Both the position numbers and the translations under genes were made by a program. A stretch of DNA of 64,000 nt from Planctomycetaceae bacterium (GTDB lineage: Bacteria; Planctomycetota; Planctomycetia; Planctomycetales; Planctomycetaceae), in NCBI GenBank assembly GCA_020638955.1, contig JACKHO010000002.1:558001-622000 (forward strand). The letters are read 5' to 3'. Each line of letters starts with the position of its first letter. The first letter of the stretch is position 1. Below, one piece after another: positions 20,085 to 29,758 of this stretch. Under the pieces are notes generated by a model. The model had not been told where the DNA came from. It saw only the letters and a list, made by a program, of their open reading frames with translations, and searched no databases.

Positions 20085-21518
20085 TCACCACGCCGGATCA
20101 GCCTGTTTCGCACTCCACTCGTCCCACGCATGTGCCAGTTCGGCCACCAGGTCGGGTTGGCTGCTCGCGATGTTGCTGGTTTCTGAGAGGTCGTTGTCGA
20201 GGTCGTACAGTTCCCATTCGGTCGACTTGCGTTTGTCGCGGACGAGCTTCCACTTGCCACGGCGGAGTGCCTGTCGATTCCCCAGTCGCCAGTAGAATGT
20301 GCGGGGCTTCTGAATCTGTGCGTGTTCGAGCAAATTGATCCCGGTAGATGACGTGTAATCCCCCTGCACAGCCGTCATGACCGTTGGCAGAATGTCAGTG
20401 GTGATGATGGGAGTATCAACCACACCAGACTGTTTGATTTCAGCGGGCCATGACATCAGGAATGGCACACGCAGTCCGCCTTCGTAGACATTTCCCTTCC
20501 CGTCGCGGAGTGGGGCGTTGCTGGAGGTGAGTTCGCGCGTGGGGCCGCCGTTGTCGCTGAGGAAAAACACCAGCGTGTTCTGCTCCAGGTCATGCTGTTT
20601 GAGCGTTTCCCGGACTCGCCCAATACCATCATCCAATTGCATGAGCATGGCAGCAAAAATGCGGCGCTGAATGTCTTCGATGTGCGCCGCCCGCTGCATG
20701 TAGTCGTCACGTCCCTGCAGCGGACTGTGGACGGCGTTGTAGGCCAGATAAAGAAAGAACGGTTGCTCGCGGTTTCGTTCAATGAACTCGCACGCTTCAC
20801 TGGTGAACGTTTCGGTCAGGTTGCCAAACTGCTCGACCGGCTGGCTGTGCCGCAGGATGGGATTGTTCGCGTCGTAGTCTGGTTCCGCATGCCCCATGTG
20901 CGTGGTCCAGAGTGTGCGTCCGTCTTGTGAAGTCCAGCGGCCGGAACTTCCATCGGGGAGTGCCAGCTTGCGAAGCCACGTGGTGTGATTGTCATAAGGC
21001 GGTGCGGCGAAGTAGTGTCCCTCGTGTGTGAATCCGTAGAACTCGTCGAAGCCTCGTCTCAATGGGTGATACGCCGCCGTCCCGCCCAGGTGCCACTTGC
21101 CAATGAGTCCGGTGACGTATCCCGCTCGTTGCAAATGGTCGCCGATGGTCTTTTGATTCTCAGGCAGTCCAATGGCGGGGTCTTCGTTTTTCGCCCCGAT
21201 GGGATTGAATTCGAAGCCAAACTCCGTCTGGTAGCGACCGGTCAACAGTCCGGCACGTGAAGCGGCACAATAGGGGGCAGTGACGTAACCATTCGTAAAT
21301 TGCAGCCCGCTCGCGGCGAGTGCATCGAGGTGCGGCGTGGGAATTTCTTTGCCACCGTAGCAGCCGAGTTCACCGTATCCCAGGTCATCAGCCACAATGA
21401 GCAGGATGTTGGGACGCGGAGGTGAGTCGGCGTGGAGAAGCGCCGCGTTTCCAAGTGCGACAACAATCACCAACACGGTGAGAGAATTGATGAGAAACTT
21501 CCGTTGCACGAAGTTCAC
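20085..21518 (-). CDS. Secreted sulfatase (arylsulfatase family, type I)
   Basis: The 477-residue enzyme would hydrolyse sulfate esters, probably on sulfated polysaccharides, outside the cytoplasmic membrane. A signal peptide covers about residues 1-31 (basic start, FLINSLTVLVIVVALG core, cleavage near LLHADS). The mature part begins with PNILLIVADDLGYGELGCYG, which provides metal-binding Asp residues. The modification site CAASRAGLLTGR (near residue 83) fits C-x-A-x-R, where Cys is converted to formylglycine by a sulfatase-maturing enzyme. GKWHLGG and later FFLSDNGGPT are further family motifs. No maturase gene is nearby. Abundant sulfatases are a planctomycete trait; the substrate cannot be read from sequence. 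Confidence 0.93.
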   Translation of the reverse strand: MNFVQRKFLINSLTVLVIVVALGNAALLHADSPPRPNILLIVADDLGYGELGCYGGKEIPTPHLDALAASGLQFTNGYVTAPYCAASRAGLLTGRYQTEFGFEFNPIGAKNEDPAIGLPENQKTIGDHLQRAGYVTGLIGKWHLGGTAAYHPLRRGFDEFYGFTHEGHYFAAPPYDNHTTWLRKLALPDGSSGRWTSQDGRTLWTTHMGHAEPDYDANNPILRHSQPVEQFGNLTETFTSEACEFIERNREQPFFLYLAYNAVHSPLQGRDDYMQRAAHIEDIQRRIFAAMLMQLDDGIGRVRETLKQHDLEQNTLVFFLSDNGGPTRELTSSNAPLRDGKGNVYEGGLRVPFLMSWPAEIKQSGVVDTPIITTDILPTVMTAVQGDYTSSTGINLLEHAQIQKPRTFYWRLGNRQALRRGKWKLVRDKRKSTEWELYDLDNDLSETSNIASSQPDLVAELAHAWDEWSAKQADPAW

Positions 21519-21618
21519 CCCGGTTGAGGAAAAGTTGAATGCGTAAACGTCAGCCGCTCACGTGTCGGCTGGCGCTCGTACAAGCATATCGGGATGGTCG
21601 GGGCCATCAAAGAAACAA

Positions 21619-21650
21619 GAGCCGCGACAAAGTGCTTCGTGTCGCGGCTC
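21619..21650 (-). terminator. Rho-independent terminator of the sigma-factor fusion gene
   Basis: A perfect 11-base stem (GAGCCGCGACA, 21619-21629, with 21640-21650; 10-base loop) is followed on the minus strand by TTGTTTCTTT. It starts 34 bases after the sigma-factor stop codon. Confidence 0.8.
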
Positions 21651-21684
21651 CTGAGGATTTCATCACAATTGTTACCAGTGGTTC

Positions 21685-23646
21685 CTAAAAGAATCCACCT
21701 CCGCCACCACCAAGTCCACCTTCGCCACCACCAAGCCCTCCACCGCCCCCCTGCATTCCGCCGCCGCCATACATAGGAGCGTTGCTTCGATAGCCTTCGT
21801 AGCCGCCTGGTGAATTCTCACCTGGTTGACGAGTCACTTCCGGCATGTCAGATCGAGCACTGAACTCGGTGAGTTGGTCGAGCAGGCTCATAACTTGCCG
21901 GTGAACCTTTTGGTTTGCCGACACGACCACGCCGCCGGGGATGACCATGACACGGCCGTTGCCTCCAAAATCTTCCCAGTCATCGTCTCCCGTCACGCCA
22001 AGAAGGAGATCAGCAACGTCTTCGGCAGGATAGTTGTCGCCTAAGTGACGCACTTCATAGATGACGGTTTCCAGCGTGACATCTGCTTCGTCAATTGTCG
22101 TGATTACGAGTACGCCGTTCTTGATGATGTACGTCAGGGCAAGCGGCTCTAGCACGTGGTTCAAATTCTCACGCCAGGTCAGGCCTTCGAATTGTGAGTT
22201 CTCGATTGGTGTGTCCGGGGCAACTCCGTACTCAGTCAACGCTTGCACATCGAGCGATGCCGTCAAACCCTCGGCGCGAGCAATATTGACAAGTTCTTCG
22301 AGGGATGTGTCTTTGTCGAACGCTCCAAAGAGGGCCTCCTCGTCAAGCTTGCTTTCAATCTTCTGACGCGAGGGTGACAGCTTGGCGTACGACTTGGGTC
22401 CCAGGTTTTCCACGGCGCTGCCGTGGACTGTCTGGCCACCGCTCAAGTCGAGGGAGAGCGTCCCTGCATCTGAGCCAGAGTCGGTGATATTGACCCCGCT
22501 GCCGTCTGCACCTTCGAGGCCGAACGCACCTTCGGAGCCGGAGGCCCCTTCGGGTAAGGTACCCCCCGAGTTGAGAGTTGCATCAGACGTCCTCTCATTC
22601 GCTTGTGTATTAGGCTCACTCACTTGAGAGGTGGTCGTATCGATGCCACCTGTGTCGGCTTTTCCGCCAGGTTGTTCCAAGCCGGAGGCGAGTGCCCATG
22701 TTCCAACGATTCCTGTGCCGAGGCACGCAATTGCCGTCAGGGTGACGACCATGGTTGTTTTTGCAGCAGTCATAGCAGCCAGATCCTTTCCCGCAAGATG
22801 TGCAGCACTGGCGCTGCATCCTTGCAATGGTTGTTGAGAAACCCAGGCCAAAGCAGCATCGACCGTTCCATCGAGTAATGGAGTCGCGGCTGCTTCGGCA
22901 ACTTGTTGAGACATCTGGAATGCCAGGGCCAACAGCCCCACTCCCACACCGCGGCGAATGAGACGCTGCCGGAGTTGTTCTCGTCCACGTCGGAGACGAC
23001 TTTCGACCGCATCGACCGAAATCCCCAAACGCTCTGCAACTTCACGACCAGTAAGACCTTCAAGGTAGTGCAGCACAACCGGTTCCCGGAACTTCTCCGG
23101 CAACCTGGACAATTCTTCGTCCAGCGTTTGTTGCTGCCAGGCATCCTCGACATCTTTCAGCACGGGATCCGACATGGCAGGGTCATGGTTAGAAACAGAG
23201 CGTGGCTGACGCTGTAAATCGGCCAGTGCGCGGAGGCCAATTCGGCGTGCCGTACCGTGCAGCCAACTGGCGAGCGACTCGGGATTCCGAATGGTGCCAG
23301 CCTGTTCCGCGAATACGAGGAACGTCGCCTGATACACATCTTCCGCTCGAGTGCGGTCACCTACTTGCCGCAGGGCCACGGCCATCACCAGGTTGTGATG
23401 ACGTCGTACCAACGTGGAGAACGCGTCGCGGTCACGCTGTCTGATGAAACGATTCAGCAGCACCGCGTCTGTCTCTTCGGGAGCGGAAGTTTTTGAAGGT
23501 TCCGCTGTAGTTGAAACAGGAACGGACTGAGTCATCGGTTCCAGGCTTTCGTCAACGAGATGTTGCATTCCACCAGAGTAGTGAATGTCACCGTCGATTT
23601 CCGTCATTCTTTTTCGTGAAAAATCAAAATCTTCTCGGATTCGCAT
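21685..23646 (-). CDS. ECF sigma factor fused to membrane anchor and secretin/STN-like domain
   Basis: The 653-residue protein joins several parts. Sigma region 2 is at about 65-130 (DAFSTLVRRHHNLVMAVALR; AEDVYQATFLVFAEQA) and region 4 at about 177-230 (LPEKFREPVVLHYLEGLTGR; VAERLGISVDAVESRLRRGR). A single membrane helix spans about 297-321, a low-complexity Ser/Gly/Glu linker 322-410, and an STN/secretin-N-like alpha-beta domain 430-595. A Gly-rich tail runs 615-653. In such a topology the sigma part is cytoplasmic and the last domain periplasmic. No separate anti-sigma gene is adjacent, so the fused part may hold the sigma factor inactive until a signal or cleavage. The start is uncertain: 23646 has GGAGCAG upstream, while ATG 23607 would remove 13 residues. 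Confidence 0.85.
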   Translation of the reverse strand: MRIREDFDFSRKRMTEIDGDIHYSGGMQHLVDESLEPMTQSVPVSTTAEPSKTSAPEETDAVLLNRFIRQRDRDAFSTLVRRHHNLVMAVALRQVGDRTRAEDVYQATFLVFAEQAGTIRNPESLASWLHGTARRIGLRALADLQRQPRSVSNHDPAMSDPVLKDVEDAWQQQTLDEELSRLPEKFREPVVLHYLEGLTGREVAERLGISVDAVESRLRRGREQLRQRLIRRGVGVGLLALAFQMSQQVAEAAATPLLDGTVDAALAWVSQQPLQGCSASAAHLAGKDLAAMTAAKTTMVVTLTAIACLGTGIVGTWALASGLEQPGGKADTGGIDTTTSQVSEPNTQANERTSDATLNSGGTLPEGASGSEGAFGLEGADGSGVNITDSGSDAGTLSLDLSGGQTVHGSAVENLGPKSYAKLSPSRQKIESKLDEEALFGAFDKDTSLEELVNIARAEGLTASLDVQALTEYGVAPDTPIENSQFEGLTWRENLNHVLEPLALTYIIKNGVLVITTIDEADVTLETVIYEVRHLGDNYPAEDVADLLLGVTGDDDWEDFGGNGRVMVIPGGVVVSANQKVHRQVMSLLDQLTEFSARSDMPEVTRQPGENSPGGYEGYRSNAPMYGGGGMQGGGGGLGGGEGGLGGGGGGFF

Positions 23647-23818
23647 CGCAACATGCTGCTCCGCAAGGCTTGCCCAGCCGCCACAGGCGGCAAGATGGCG
23701 AAAAATCGAAAATCCCGAGCTACCCGCAAATTCTGGGGTTTTTCCTTGCGAAGCACCCCCAAGGTCGATGACACTGAAACTGTCCGTTTACGACAAGGTG
23801 ACTCCTCCATTGCGCACC

Positions 23819-25081
23819 ATGCGAACGAAATTCCTCGTCCTGATTCTGATATTCGCCAGCCCTGCTCTGGGCCGGGCTGATGTCATTCGCCTCTCCCAAG
23901 GTGGAGAGTTTCGGGGTGAATTCGCCAAAGCCACGCAGTTGGATGAGTCGGCGCCGGCCACGCTCGAAACCCTCGATGGCATTCAGATTACAGTGGCCCG
24001 CGAAGACGTTGCCTTCTCAAAGGCCCGCTCACGTGTTGTCGAGGAGTACTATTCCAAGGTTCGTGACGCTGATGGTTCCGTTGAGAGCTGCTGGTTGCTG
24101 GCCGACTGGTGCCGCACCCACAGTCTCGGCGATGAGCGCGCGGAACAACTCCGTCAAATCCTGGCACTTGAGCCCGATCACGAAGAAGCTCGTCGCATTC
24201 TGGGCTACCGCAAGTACAACGGCAAATGGATGACTCGCGACGAATTCATGGCGTCACAGGGATACGTCCAGCACAAAGGAAAATGGATCACCCCGCAGGA
24301 ACGAGATCTCCGCGAGAAAACGGAGGCCCAGCGTGAGGCGGAGTCGGTCTGGTACCCGAAGGTACGGCTGTGGGTGGGATGGCTCGCCAACGTTGACGTT
24401 CACAAACAGCAGGCGGCTTTGGCCGAGTTCCAGCAACTCAAAGACCCCACGGCCCTCGCTGCGTTACGCAACTCGATGGAGAATCATCGAGACGCGCGCA
24501 TTAGAAAGTTGTACGTCAACGTCCTCGCCAACTTGCCTGACGACGCCGGTGCCTTCGGCCTGATTGAACGTTGTCTGTTCGACGCCGACACCGAAATCCG
24601 TTACTTCGCCCGAAACGCTCTGAAGCCCTCGCACTACGAGGCAGGACTGCCGCTGCTCGTGAAGGCCCTCCGGTCTGATGAAAACGTGGTTGTGCGTCGT
24701 GCCGCTGTTCTCCTGGGTGATGCCAACAACAAGCAGGCCATTCCTGCCCTCATCGAAGCCCTTGTCACGACACACATTGTGCAGACGCAAGTCCCCGTGA
24801 ATAACGGCGTATCGTTCGGACAATCGGGTAACGGAAACGTCAGCGTCCTCGGCCCAGGACAAGGAACGCTCCCGCCAGATGTCGCTCTCGCTGCCCGCAC
24901 CGGGAACCTGCCTTACGGCGCCAATGTGCAACGTCAGGGATTCCAGCGGTATCAAGCGGTCAACGTGCGGGTCGATGTCACCAACATCGAAGTCCTCGAC
25001 GCGCTCGAAAAACTGACCGGAAAAAACCTCGGCTTCCGCGAACGCGACTGGCAACTCTGGTGGGCACTACAGAGTGCCTGA
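23819..25081 (+). CDS. Secreted HEAT-repeat protein
   Basis: The 420-residue protein starts MRTKFLVLILIFASPALGRA, a clear Sec signal peptide. An in-frame ATG at 23768 with AAGG upstream would put 17 polar residues before it. The early mature part (VIRLSQGGEFRGEFAK) resembles planctomycete proteins that read out 'effect of' repeats. Around residues 60-160 come charged helices with a duplicated K-x-N/K-G-K-W-M/I-T motif (YNGKWMTRDEF; HKGKWITPQER). HEAT-like helical pairs occupy about 215-315 (ALAEFQQLKDPTALAALRNS; AAVLLGDANNKQAIPALIEAL). The C-terminus LEKLTGKNLGFRERDWQLWW is a common planctomycete ending. It is transcribed away from the sigma-factor gene, sharing a 172-base gap. The role is probably scaffolding; the function is unknown. 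Confidence 0.75.
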   Translation: MRTKFLVLILIFASPALGRADVIRLSQGGEFRGEFAKATQLDESAPATLETLDGIQITVAREDVAFSKARSRVVEEYYSKVRDADGSVESCWLLADWCRTHSLGDERAEQLRQILALEPDHEEARRILGYRKYNGKWMTRDEFMASQGYVQHKGKWITPQERDLREKTEAQREAESVWYPKVRLWVGWLANVDVHKQQAALAEFQQLKDPTALAALRNSMENHRDARIRKLYVNVLANLPDDAGAFGLIERCLFDADTEIRYFARNALKPSHYEAGLPLLVKALRSDENVVVRRAAVLLGDANNKQAIPALIEALVTTHIVQTQVPVNNGVSFGQSGNGNVSVLGPGQGTLPPDVALAARTGNLPYGANVQRQGFQRYQAVNVRVDVTNIEVLDALEKLTGKNLGFRERDWQLWWALQSA

Positions 25082-25090
25082 CGGTCGCGG

Positions 25091-27676
25091 CTATTCCGGT
25101 GCGGGGGAATCCTGCATCGCAGCTGTGTCCGATTCGTTCTCAGGTGTCTGCGATGCCTGCTCTTCCTTCAATGTCATCACCTGTGCGGCCAGTGCATCAG
25201 CTTTGGCTTGCCACTCCGCAGCCTGCTCAGGTTTGTCCCAGGCGGTGTAGAGGTCGACTAAGTGCGACAAGACGCCGTGATATTCTTCGCCAGCAGGTAC
25301 CGATTTGCTTGCCTCGAATCGGCCCTTCACGGTGTTTGCGACTTCCAGCAATGTTTCTTCACCGAATTCAAAGTCGCCGGCCTTAAATGCACTCACTGCA
25401 TAATAAGTGAGATTGTCCGTCCAGAGGGCTCCGTCGGGCCAGTAACGAAAATAGAAATCCCGATGTGCCTGAAACGCTGCATAGGCGTCAGCAAATCGTT
25501 TCCCTTTGTAGCAGGTCGTGGCTAATTCATAATGGCCGGTCAAGGCCACCGAACGCAAATACTGATTCTCCGGGTAACGTTGCTGACGTCCAACAGCCAA
25601 TTGAAGTGACTTTCGCAATGATTCGATTGCTGCGTCCCAGTCCTCCATTGCGGCGTATGTTTTTCCAAGCTCGAAGTGCAGCAGATGCAAGTTCTGCTCA
25701 GCGACCCATTTTTCCTCTCGGTCGGAAACAGTTTCCGGATCAGCCGAAGTTTCCAATGCCTCTTGGAGGGTGTCCAAACTATTCTGAAACTCACCTACAA
25801 TTCGCAATGCTTGACCTGCTTGGGACCTCGAAAAGAACGTTGCATTTTTAGCGAAGCGATTCGCAGGAAAGTCACGACCGAGTTGGTCTGCGGATTCCAC
25901 GTATGCTGAAACGAGCGTGTTAACCTGGTCGCGATTTCCAAATTGTGCCTCTAGGGATGCCAAGCGGAGGCAGTTCCAGTAGTCCTGCATGCGGATGTCG
26001 ACATCATCAGGGAAACGGTTACTAGCGCTCATCAGTAGTGGCACGGCCTTCGAATAAAACTCGTAAGCCTCGTGCCGATAACGGTCTTGGATGTCTGCGG
26101 CTGGAACATCTGCGAGTTGGTTCTTCAAGTAACCCAGTCGGTGATAGGCAAGGCCTTCGACGTAGTCCAACTCCGGTTGGGATCCGCCGGATCGTCGGAT
26201 TTCCTGGACATGTTCGAGCGTAATGTTCAATAAATTCTCTCGAACCGCATGCGTCTGGGACAGTGCGTGAAGTTTACCCTCAACGTCTTCAACAGTCGCT
26301 CGGAGAGCCGCGATTGCGGAATCGAACTGGCCCTGCAGCAATTGCCTCTGCTCCTCAGCTTTTCGCGTTTCGGCCGTGGCTTTCTGTTCCGCCACTTCAG
26401 CTACTTTCTGTGCATCGACTGCCTTCGCCTCCGATTCCTTCGACGCAGCCAGTGCCCGTTCGGTTGCTTTCATTGACGCCATCAATTCCGTTTGCGCAAT
26501 GCGAAGGGAAGCGACCGCTTTGACTGCGGCCTCCTGTGCCGTTTTGGCTTCGTTCGTTGCGTTTTCCGCCGTGGTTCGGAGGTGGCGTTCCGTGAAGTAT
26601 GCGTAACCCGCCAGTATTGAGAACGCAACGAGCAGGAAGCAAATTGTTCCGAGCGCTCCGGCGATCGCTGGTTTGCGCTGGCACCAGCGCCACAGGCGTT
26701 CAATGGAACCCACCGGACGGGCCACAACGGGTTCTCCATTGAGAAACCGGTTCAAGTCGGCGGCCAATGCGGCGGCGGTGTGATAGCGCCGGTCGGGATC
26801 TTTCTCCATGCACTTCAGGCAAATCGTCTCCAGGTCGAGCGGGACGTTGCTGTTCAAAGTGCGCGGGCTGGGCGGGTCGTCGTTGATGACCTGATGCAGC
26901 AGCATCCGGACGCTGCCGCGAAACGGCTTTTCGCCGGTGAGCATTTCGAAGAGCATCACGCCGAGCGCATAAATGTCAGCGCGACGGTCGGCAGCGTGGC
27001 TCGCTCCTTTGGCCTGTTCCGGAGACATATAGGCCGGGGTGCCGAGGATTTTCCCGTCCTCGGTGACCGTGACTTCCCCCTGCTCACGTTTTGCTAATCC
27101 GAAGTCCATGACATGCGGTCGATTGTGCTCGTCCAGCATGACATTCGACGGCTTCAGGTCGCGGTGCACAATCCCCGCTTCGTGGGCGGCATGCAGCGCC
27201 TCCGCGATTTCCGCCGTCAGTTTCACCGATTCGACGACCGGCATAGGACCTGCAGAAAGCCGATCTCCCAGTGTGAGTCCATTGACCAGGTCGCAGACAA
27301 TGAACGTTTTGTCGTTGACGCGACCAATTTCGTGGATGGCGACAATGCTGGGATGCTTCAACTGGGCGGCAGCGCGCGCTTCACGCAGGAACGACTCGGC
27401 GGCATCTTTGGAAGGATGCTGTTCATGCGGAATCTTGAGGGCCACGGTGCGGTCGAGTTCAGTGTCGTAAGCTTTCCACACGGTGCCAAATGCACCCGCA
27501 CCCAGTTTGTCCTGAATTTCAAACCGACCGAGGCTGCCCCCTTCAAACTCCGACTTTACAGTGACGTCGCCGAGGAAGTTGAATTGACTATCGCACGAAG
27601 GACACGTGACATCGCCACTGACGGTGTCCTGACTCAGTTCAATCGACGTTTGACAACTTGGACAACGAACCTGCAT
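25091..27676 (-). CDS. Transmembrane Ser/Thr protein kinase with zinc-ribbon start and TPR-like tail
   Basis: The 861-residue protein begins with a zinc ribbon (two C-P-S-C pairs, residues 4-30). A PknB-type kinase domain runs about 50-315: glycine loop GAGAFGTVWKAY, VALKI lysine, catalytic HRDLKPSNVMLD, metal-binding DFGLA, and TPAYMSPEQAKG. One membrane helix lies near 333-358 (AGALGTICFLLVAFSILAGY). A long Ala/Glu/Lys coiled coil spans about 365-465 and helical TPR-like repeats about 480-835. The C-terminal part is probably extracytoplasmic and may sense a ligand. The gene stands alone, converging on the HEAT-protein gene with nine bases between them. Kinases with this layout are numerous in planctomycetes, and targets cannot be inferred here. 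Confidence 0.93.
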   Translation of the reverse strand: MQVRCPSCQTSIELSQDTVSGDVTCPSCDSQFNFLGDVTVKSEFEGGSLGRFEIQDKLGAGAFGTVWKAYDTELDRTVALKIPHEQHPSKDAAESFLREARAAAQLKHPSIVAIHEIGRVNDKTFIVCDLVNGLTLGDRLSAGPMPVVESVKLTAEIAEALHAAHEAGIVHRDLKPSNVMLDEHNRPHVMDFGLAKREQGEVTVTEDGKILGTPAYMSPEQAKGASHAADRRADIYALGVMLFEMLTGEKPFRGSVRMLLHQVINDDPPSPRTLNSNVPLDLETICLKCMEKDPDRRYHTAAALAADLNRFLNGEPVVARPVGSIERLWRWCQRKPAIAGALGTICFLLVAFSILAGYAYFTERHLRTTAENATNEAKTAQEAAVKAVASLRIAQTELMASMKATERALAASKESEAKAVDAQKVAEVAEQKATAETRKAEEQRQLLQGQFDSAIAALRATVEDVEGKLHALSQTHAVRENLLNITLEHVQEIRRSGGSQPELDYVEGLAYHRLGYLKNQLADVPAADIQDRYRHEAYEFYSKAVPLLMSASNRFPDDVDIRMQDYWNCLRLASLEAQFGNRDQVNTLVSAYVESADQLGRDFPANRFAKNATFFSRSQAGQALRIVGEFQNSLDTLQEALETSADPETVSDREEKWVAEQNLHLLHFELGKTYAAMEDWDAAIESLRKSLQLAVGRQQRYPENQYLRSVALTGHYELATTCYKGKRFADAYAAFQAHRDFYFRYWPDGALWTDNLTYYAVSAFKAGDFEFGEETLLEVANTVKGRFEASKSVPAGEEYHGVLSHLVDLYTAWDKPEQAAEWQAKADALAAQVMTLKEEQASQTPENESDTAAMQDSPAPE

Positions 27677-27765
27677 GGGAGAACCACATCAATCCAGCGA
27701 AACAGACCGCTCTGATTATGTCTCTGCGGCGAACACCCTGCAACGTTGCTGTAGTGTCGGACTCG

Positions 27766-29691
27766 CTACTCTTCCCGCATTTCATACAGAAACCGCGAAG
27801 GATTGCAGCGCCTCGGTTTGCCCCATTTGCGGCGGGTTTCGGCGCGGGTCAGAGTGAGGTGGTCTTGGGCGCGGGTAACGCCGACGTAAGCCAGGCGGCG
27901 TTCTTCCGCGATTTCACTTTCGGTTGCTTCGACCGAACGTTTGTGCGGCAGAATGCCTTCTTCCATTCCAACTAAATAGACACGCGGAAACTCCAAACCT
28001 TTCGCGCTGTGGAGCGTCATGAGTTTGACGGCGTCGGCTGCGGCAAGGGCGTCTTTGTCGGGCTCCATTTCCCGCATGTCGAGGGCAACTTCAGACAGAT
28101 AACCTGCGAGTGAGGGCTTGCGGGCCTTTTCGACGTAATCAGCGAGGGAGTTGACGAAGTCTTCGAGCATGCTTTTCCGCATGGCCTGCTGCTGTTCGTC
28201 TTTGTAGTGCCGGTCGATTTCCGAAGCGTAGTCCATTTCCTGGATGACCTCGTGCATGAGCGATGCCATCTCTTCGGGAGTGGACTCCAGCTTGTCGCGC
28301 CACGCCATTATTTGCTGCTCGAACTTCTCAACAGCTTTGGCGACACGGTCGGTAATTTCTCCTGCCTGCACGAGGGCCGGTACTGCTTCCCAGAACGTGC
28401 AGTTGTCACGAACAGCTGCGGCCACGATTTTCTCGACCGACGAGACGCCAATACCGCGAGCCGGCGTATTCACAATGCGGCGCAGCGCCTGTTCGTCATC
28501 GGGCCGTGCCAGCACTTTCATGTAGGCAATGAGATCCTTAATCTCCTTCCGATCAAAGAACGACTGACTTCCCATGAGGACGTACGGAATTTGTTGTCGT
28601 CGCAACTCCGACTCAAACAATCGAGGCTGTTCGTTCGTGCGGAACAGAATGGCAAAATCTTTCAGCGGGACGAATTTCATTTTGTGGTAGAAAGCAATTT
28701 CCCCCACGACTTTTTCCGCTTCGTGTGTTTCGTCCTCAAACTTGAGGAACCGGACTTCTGCCTTCGAAGGCTTATTCGCCCGCAGTTCCTTCTTATGTCG
28801 ATCGCGGTTGTGGGCGACCAGTCGGTTGGCGACGTCGAGAATGGGTTCGGTGCAGCGGTAATTCTCTTCCAGCCGAATCGTTTTTGCCCCTTCGAACTGA
28901 TGGCGAAAACCCAGGATGTGTTTCACTTCCGCGCCACGCCAGCCGTAAATGGACTGGTCATCATCTCCGACCACACAAATGTTGTGATGCTCACGAACCA
29001 GTGCTTCGACAATACGGAACTGCAGGCCGTTCGTATCCTGGTATTCGTCGATTTGCACGTGCGAGAAACGCTCCTGATGTTTCCTCAGCACGTCAGGAAA
29101 CTGCGCAAAGAGTCGATCGGTGAGCAGCAGCAGGTCGTCGAAGTCTACCGCGCCGGACGCTTTGAGCTGTTGCTGATACTTGCGGTACGCCGTCCCGCCG
29201 AGGAACTCCTTGTCGTCCTCAGCCATCGCTGCTGCACGTTCGGGTGCTATGCCAGCCGACTTCCAGCGACTAATGAGGTTCAGCAAGTCGGCGGGTTTGA
29301 GCTGCTTTTCGGTGACGCGAATTTCCCGCAAGGCGCGGCGTGCAATGGATTCCTGATCACCTCGATCCAGAATGACGAAACGCTCGGGATATTCCAGAGC
29401 AGTAATATCCTGACGCAGAACGTCGACGCAAAGTGCGTGAAACGTGGAAATCCAGGGCCGCCTGCGCATGCCCCCCAGTAGCGCCTTGGTACGTTCCAGC
29501 ATTTCCTTCGCGGCTTTGTTTGTGAACGTTACCGAGAGGATTTTCTCTGCCGAGACCCCAGACCGAATGAGTTCTGCCATGCGGAACGTAATAACGCGGG
29601 TCTTGCCCGTTCCCGCTCCGGCCAATACCAGCACCGGACCATTGAGCGTGGTTGCGGCTTCTCGCTGAGCGGGATTGAGTTGATCAAGCAT
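27766..29691 (-). CDS. UvrD/Rep/PcrA-type SF1 DNA helicase
   Basis: The 641-residue ATP-dependent 3'-5' helicase shows the SF1A motifs in order: Q motif LNPAQREA, Walker A AGAGTGKTRVITFR (about 26-40), Ia TFTNKAAKEM, motif II DEYQDTN, motif III GDDDQSIYGWRGAEV, motif IV FRTNEQPRLFE, motif V TLHSAKGLEFPRVYLVG and motif VI YVGVTRAQDHL. It lacks the 80-100 residue C-terminal extension of PcrA/UvrD and is close in size to Rep. It is probably used in repair or replication restart. The ATG at 29691 is the first residue of a canonical MLDQLNPAQREA start. It lies 67 bases before thiG on the strand order. Confidence 0.94.
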   Translation of the reverse strand: MLDQLNPAQREAATTLNGPVLVLAGAGTGKTRVITFRMAELIRSGVSAEKILSVTFTNKAAKEMLERTKALLGGMRRRPWISTFHALCVDVLRQDITALEYPERFVILDRGDQESIARRALREIRVTEKQLKPADLLNLISRWKSAGIAPERAAAMAEDDKEFLGGTAYRKYQQQLKASGAVDFDDLLLLTDRLFAQFPDVLRKHQERFSHVQIDEYQDTNGLQFRIVEALVREHHNICVVGDDDQSIYGWRGAEVKHILGFRHQFEGAKTIRLEENYRCTEPILDVANRLVAHNRDRHKKELRANKPSKAEVRFLKFEDETHEAEKVVGEIAFYHKMKFVPLKDFAILFRTNEQPRLFESELRRQQIPYVLMGSQSFFDRKEIKDLIAYMKVLARPDDEQALRRIVNTPARGIGVSSVEKIVAAAVRDNCTFWEAVPALVQAGEITDRVAKAVEKFEQQIMAWRDKLESTPEEMASLMHEVIQEMDYASEIDRHYKDEQQQAMRKSMLEDFVNSLADYVEKARKPSLAGYLSEVALDMREMEPDKDALAAADAVKLMTLHSAKGLEFPRVYLVGMEEGILPHKRSVEATESEIAEERRLAYVGVTRAQDHLTLTRAETRRKWGKPRRCNPSRFLYEMREE

Positions 29692-29758
29692 GGCGCTACG
29701 CAGAACAAAAAGTCACACGTGGTGACGAAACCCAAATCGACCCGTTTTGCCGTTGCCG

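Noticed and set aside
28207..29481. Open reading frame of 424 codons on the plus strand
   Set aside because: It lies entirely antisense to the helicase gene, has no ribosome site or recognisable motif, and is explained by codon bias of the real gene.
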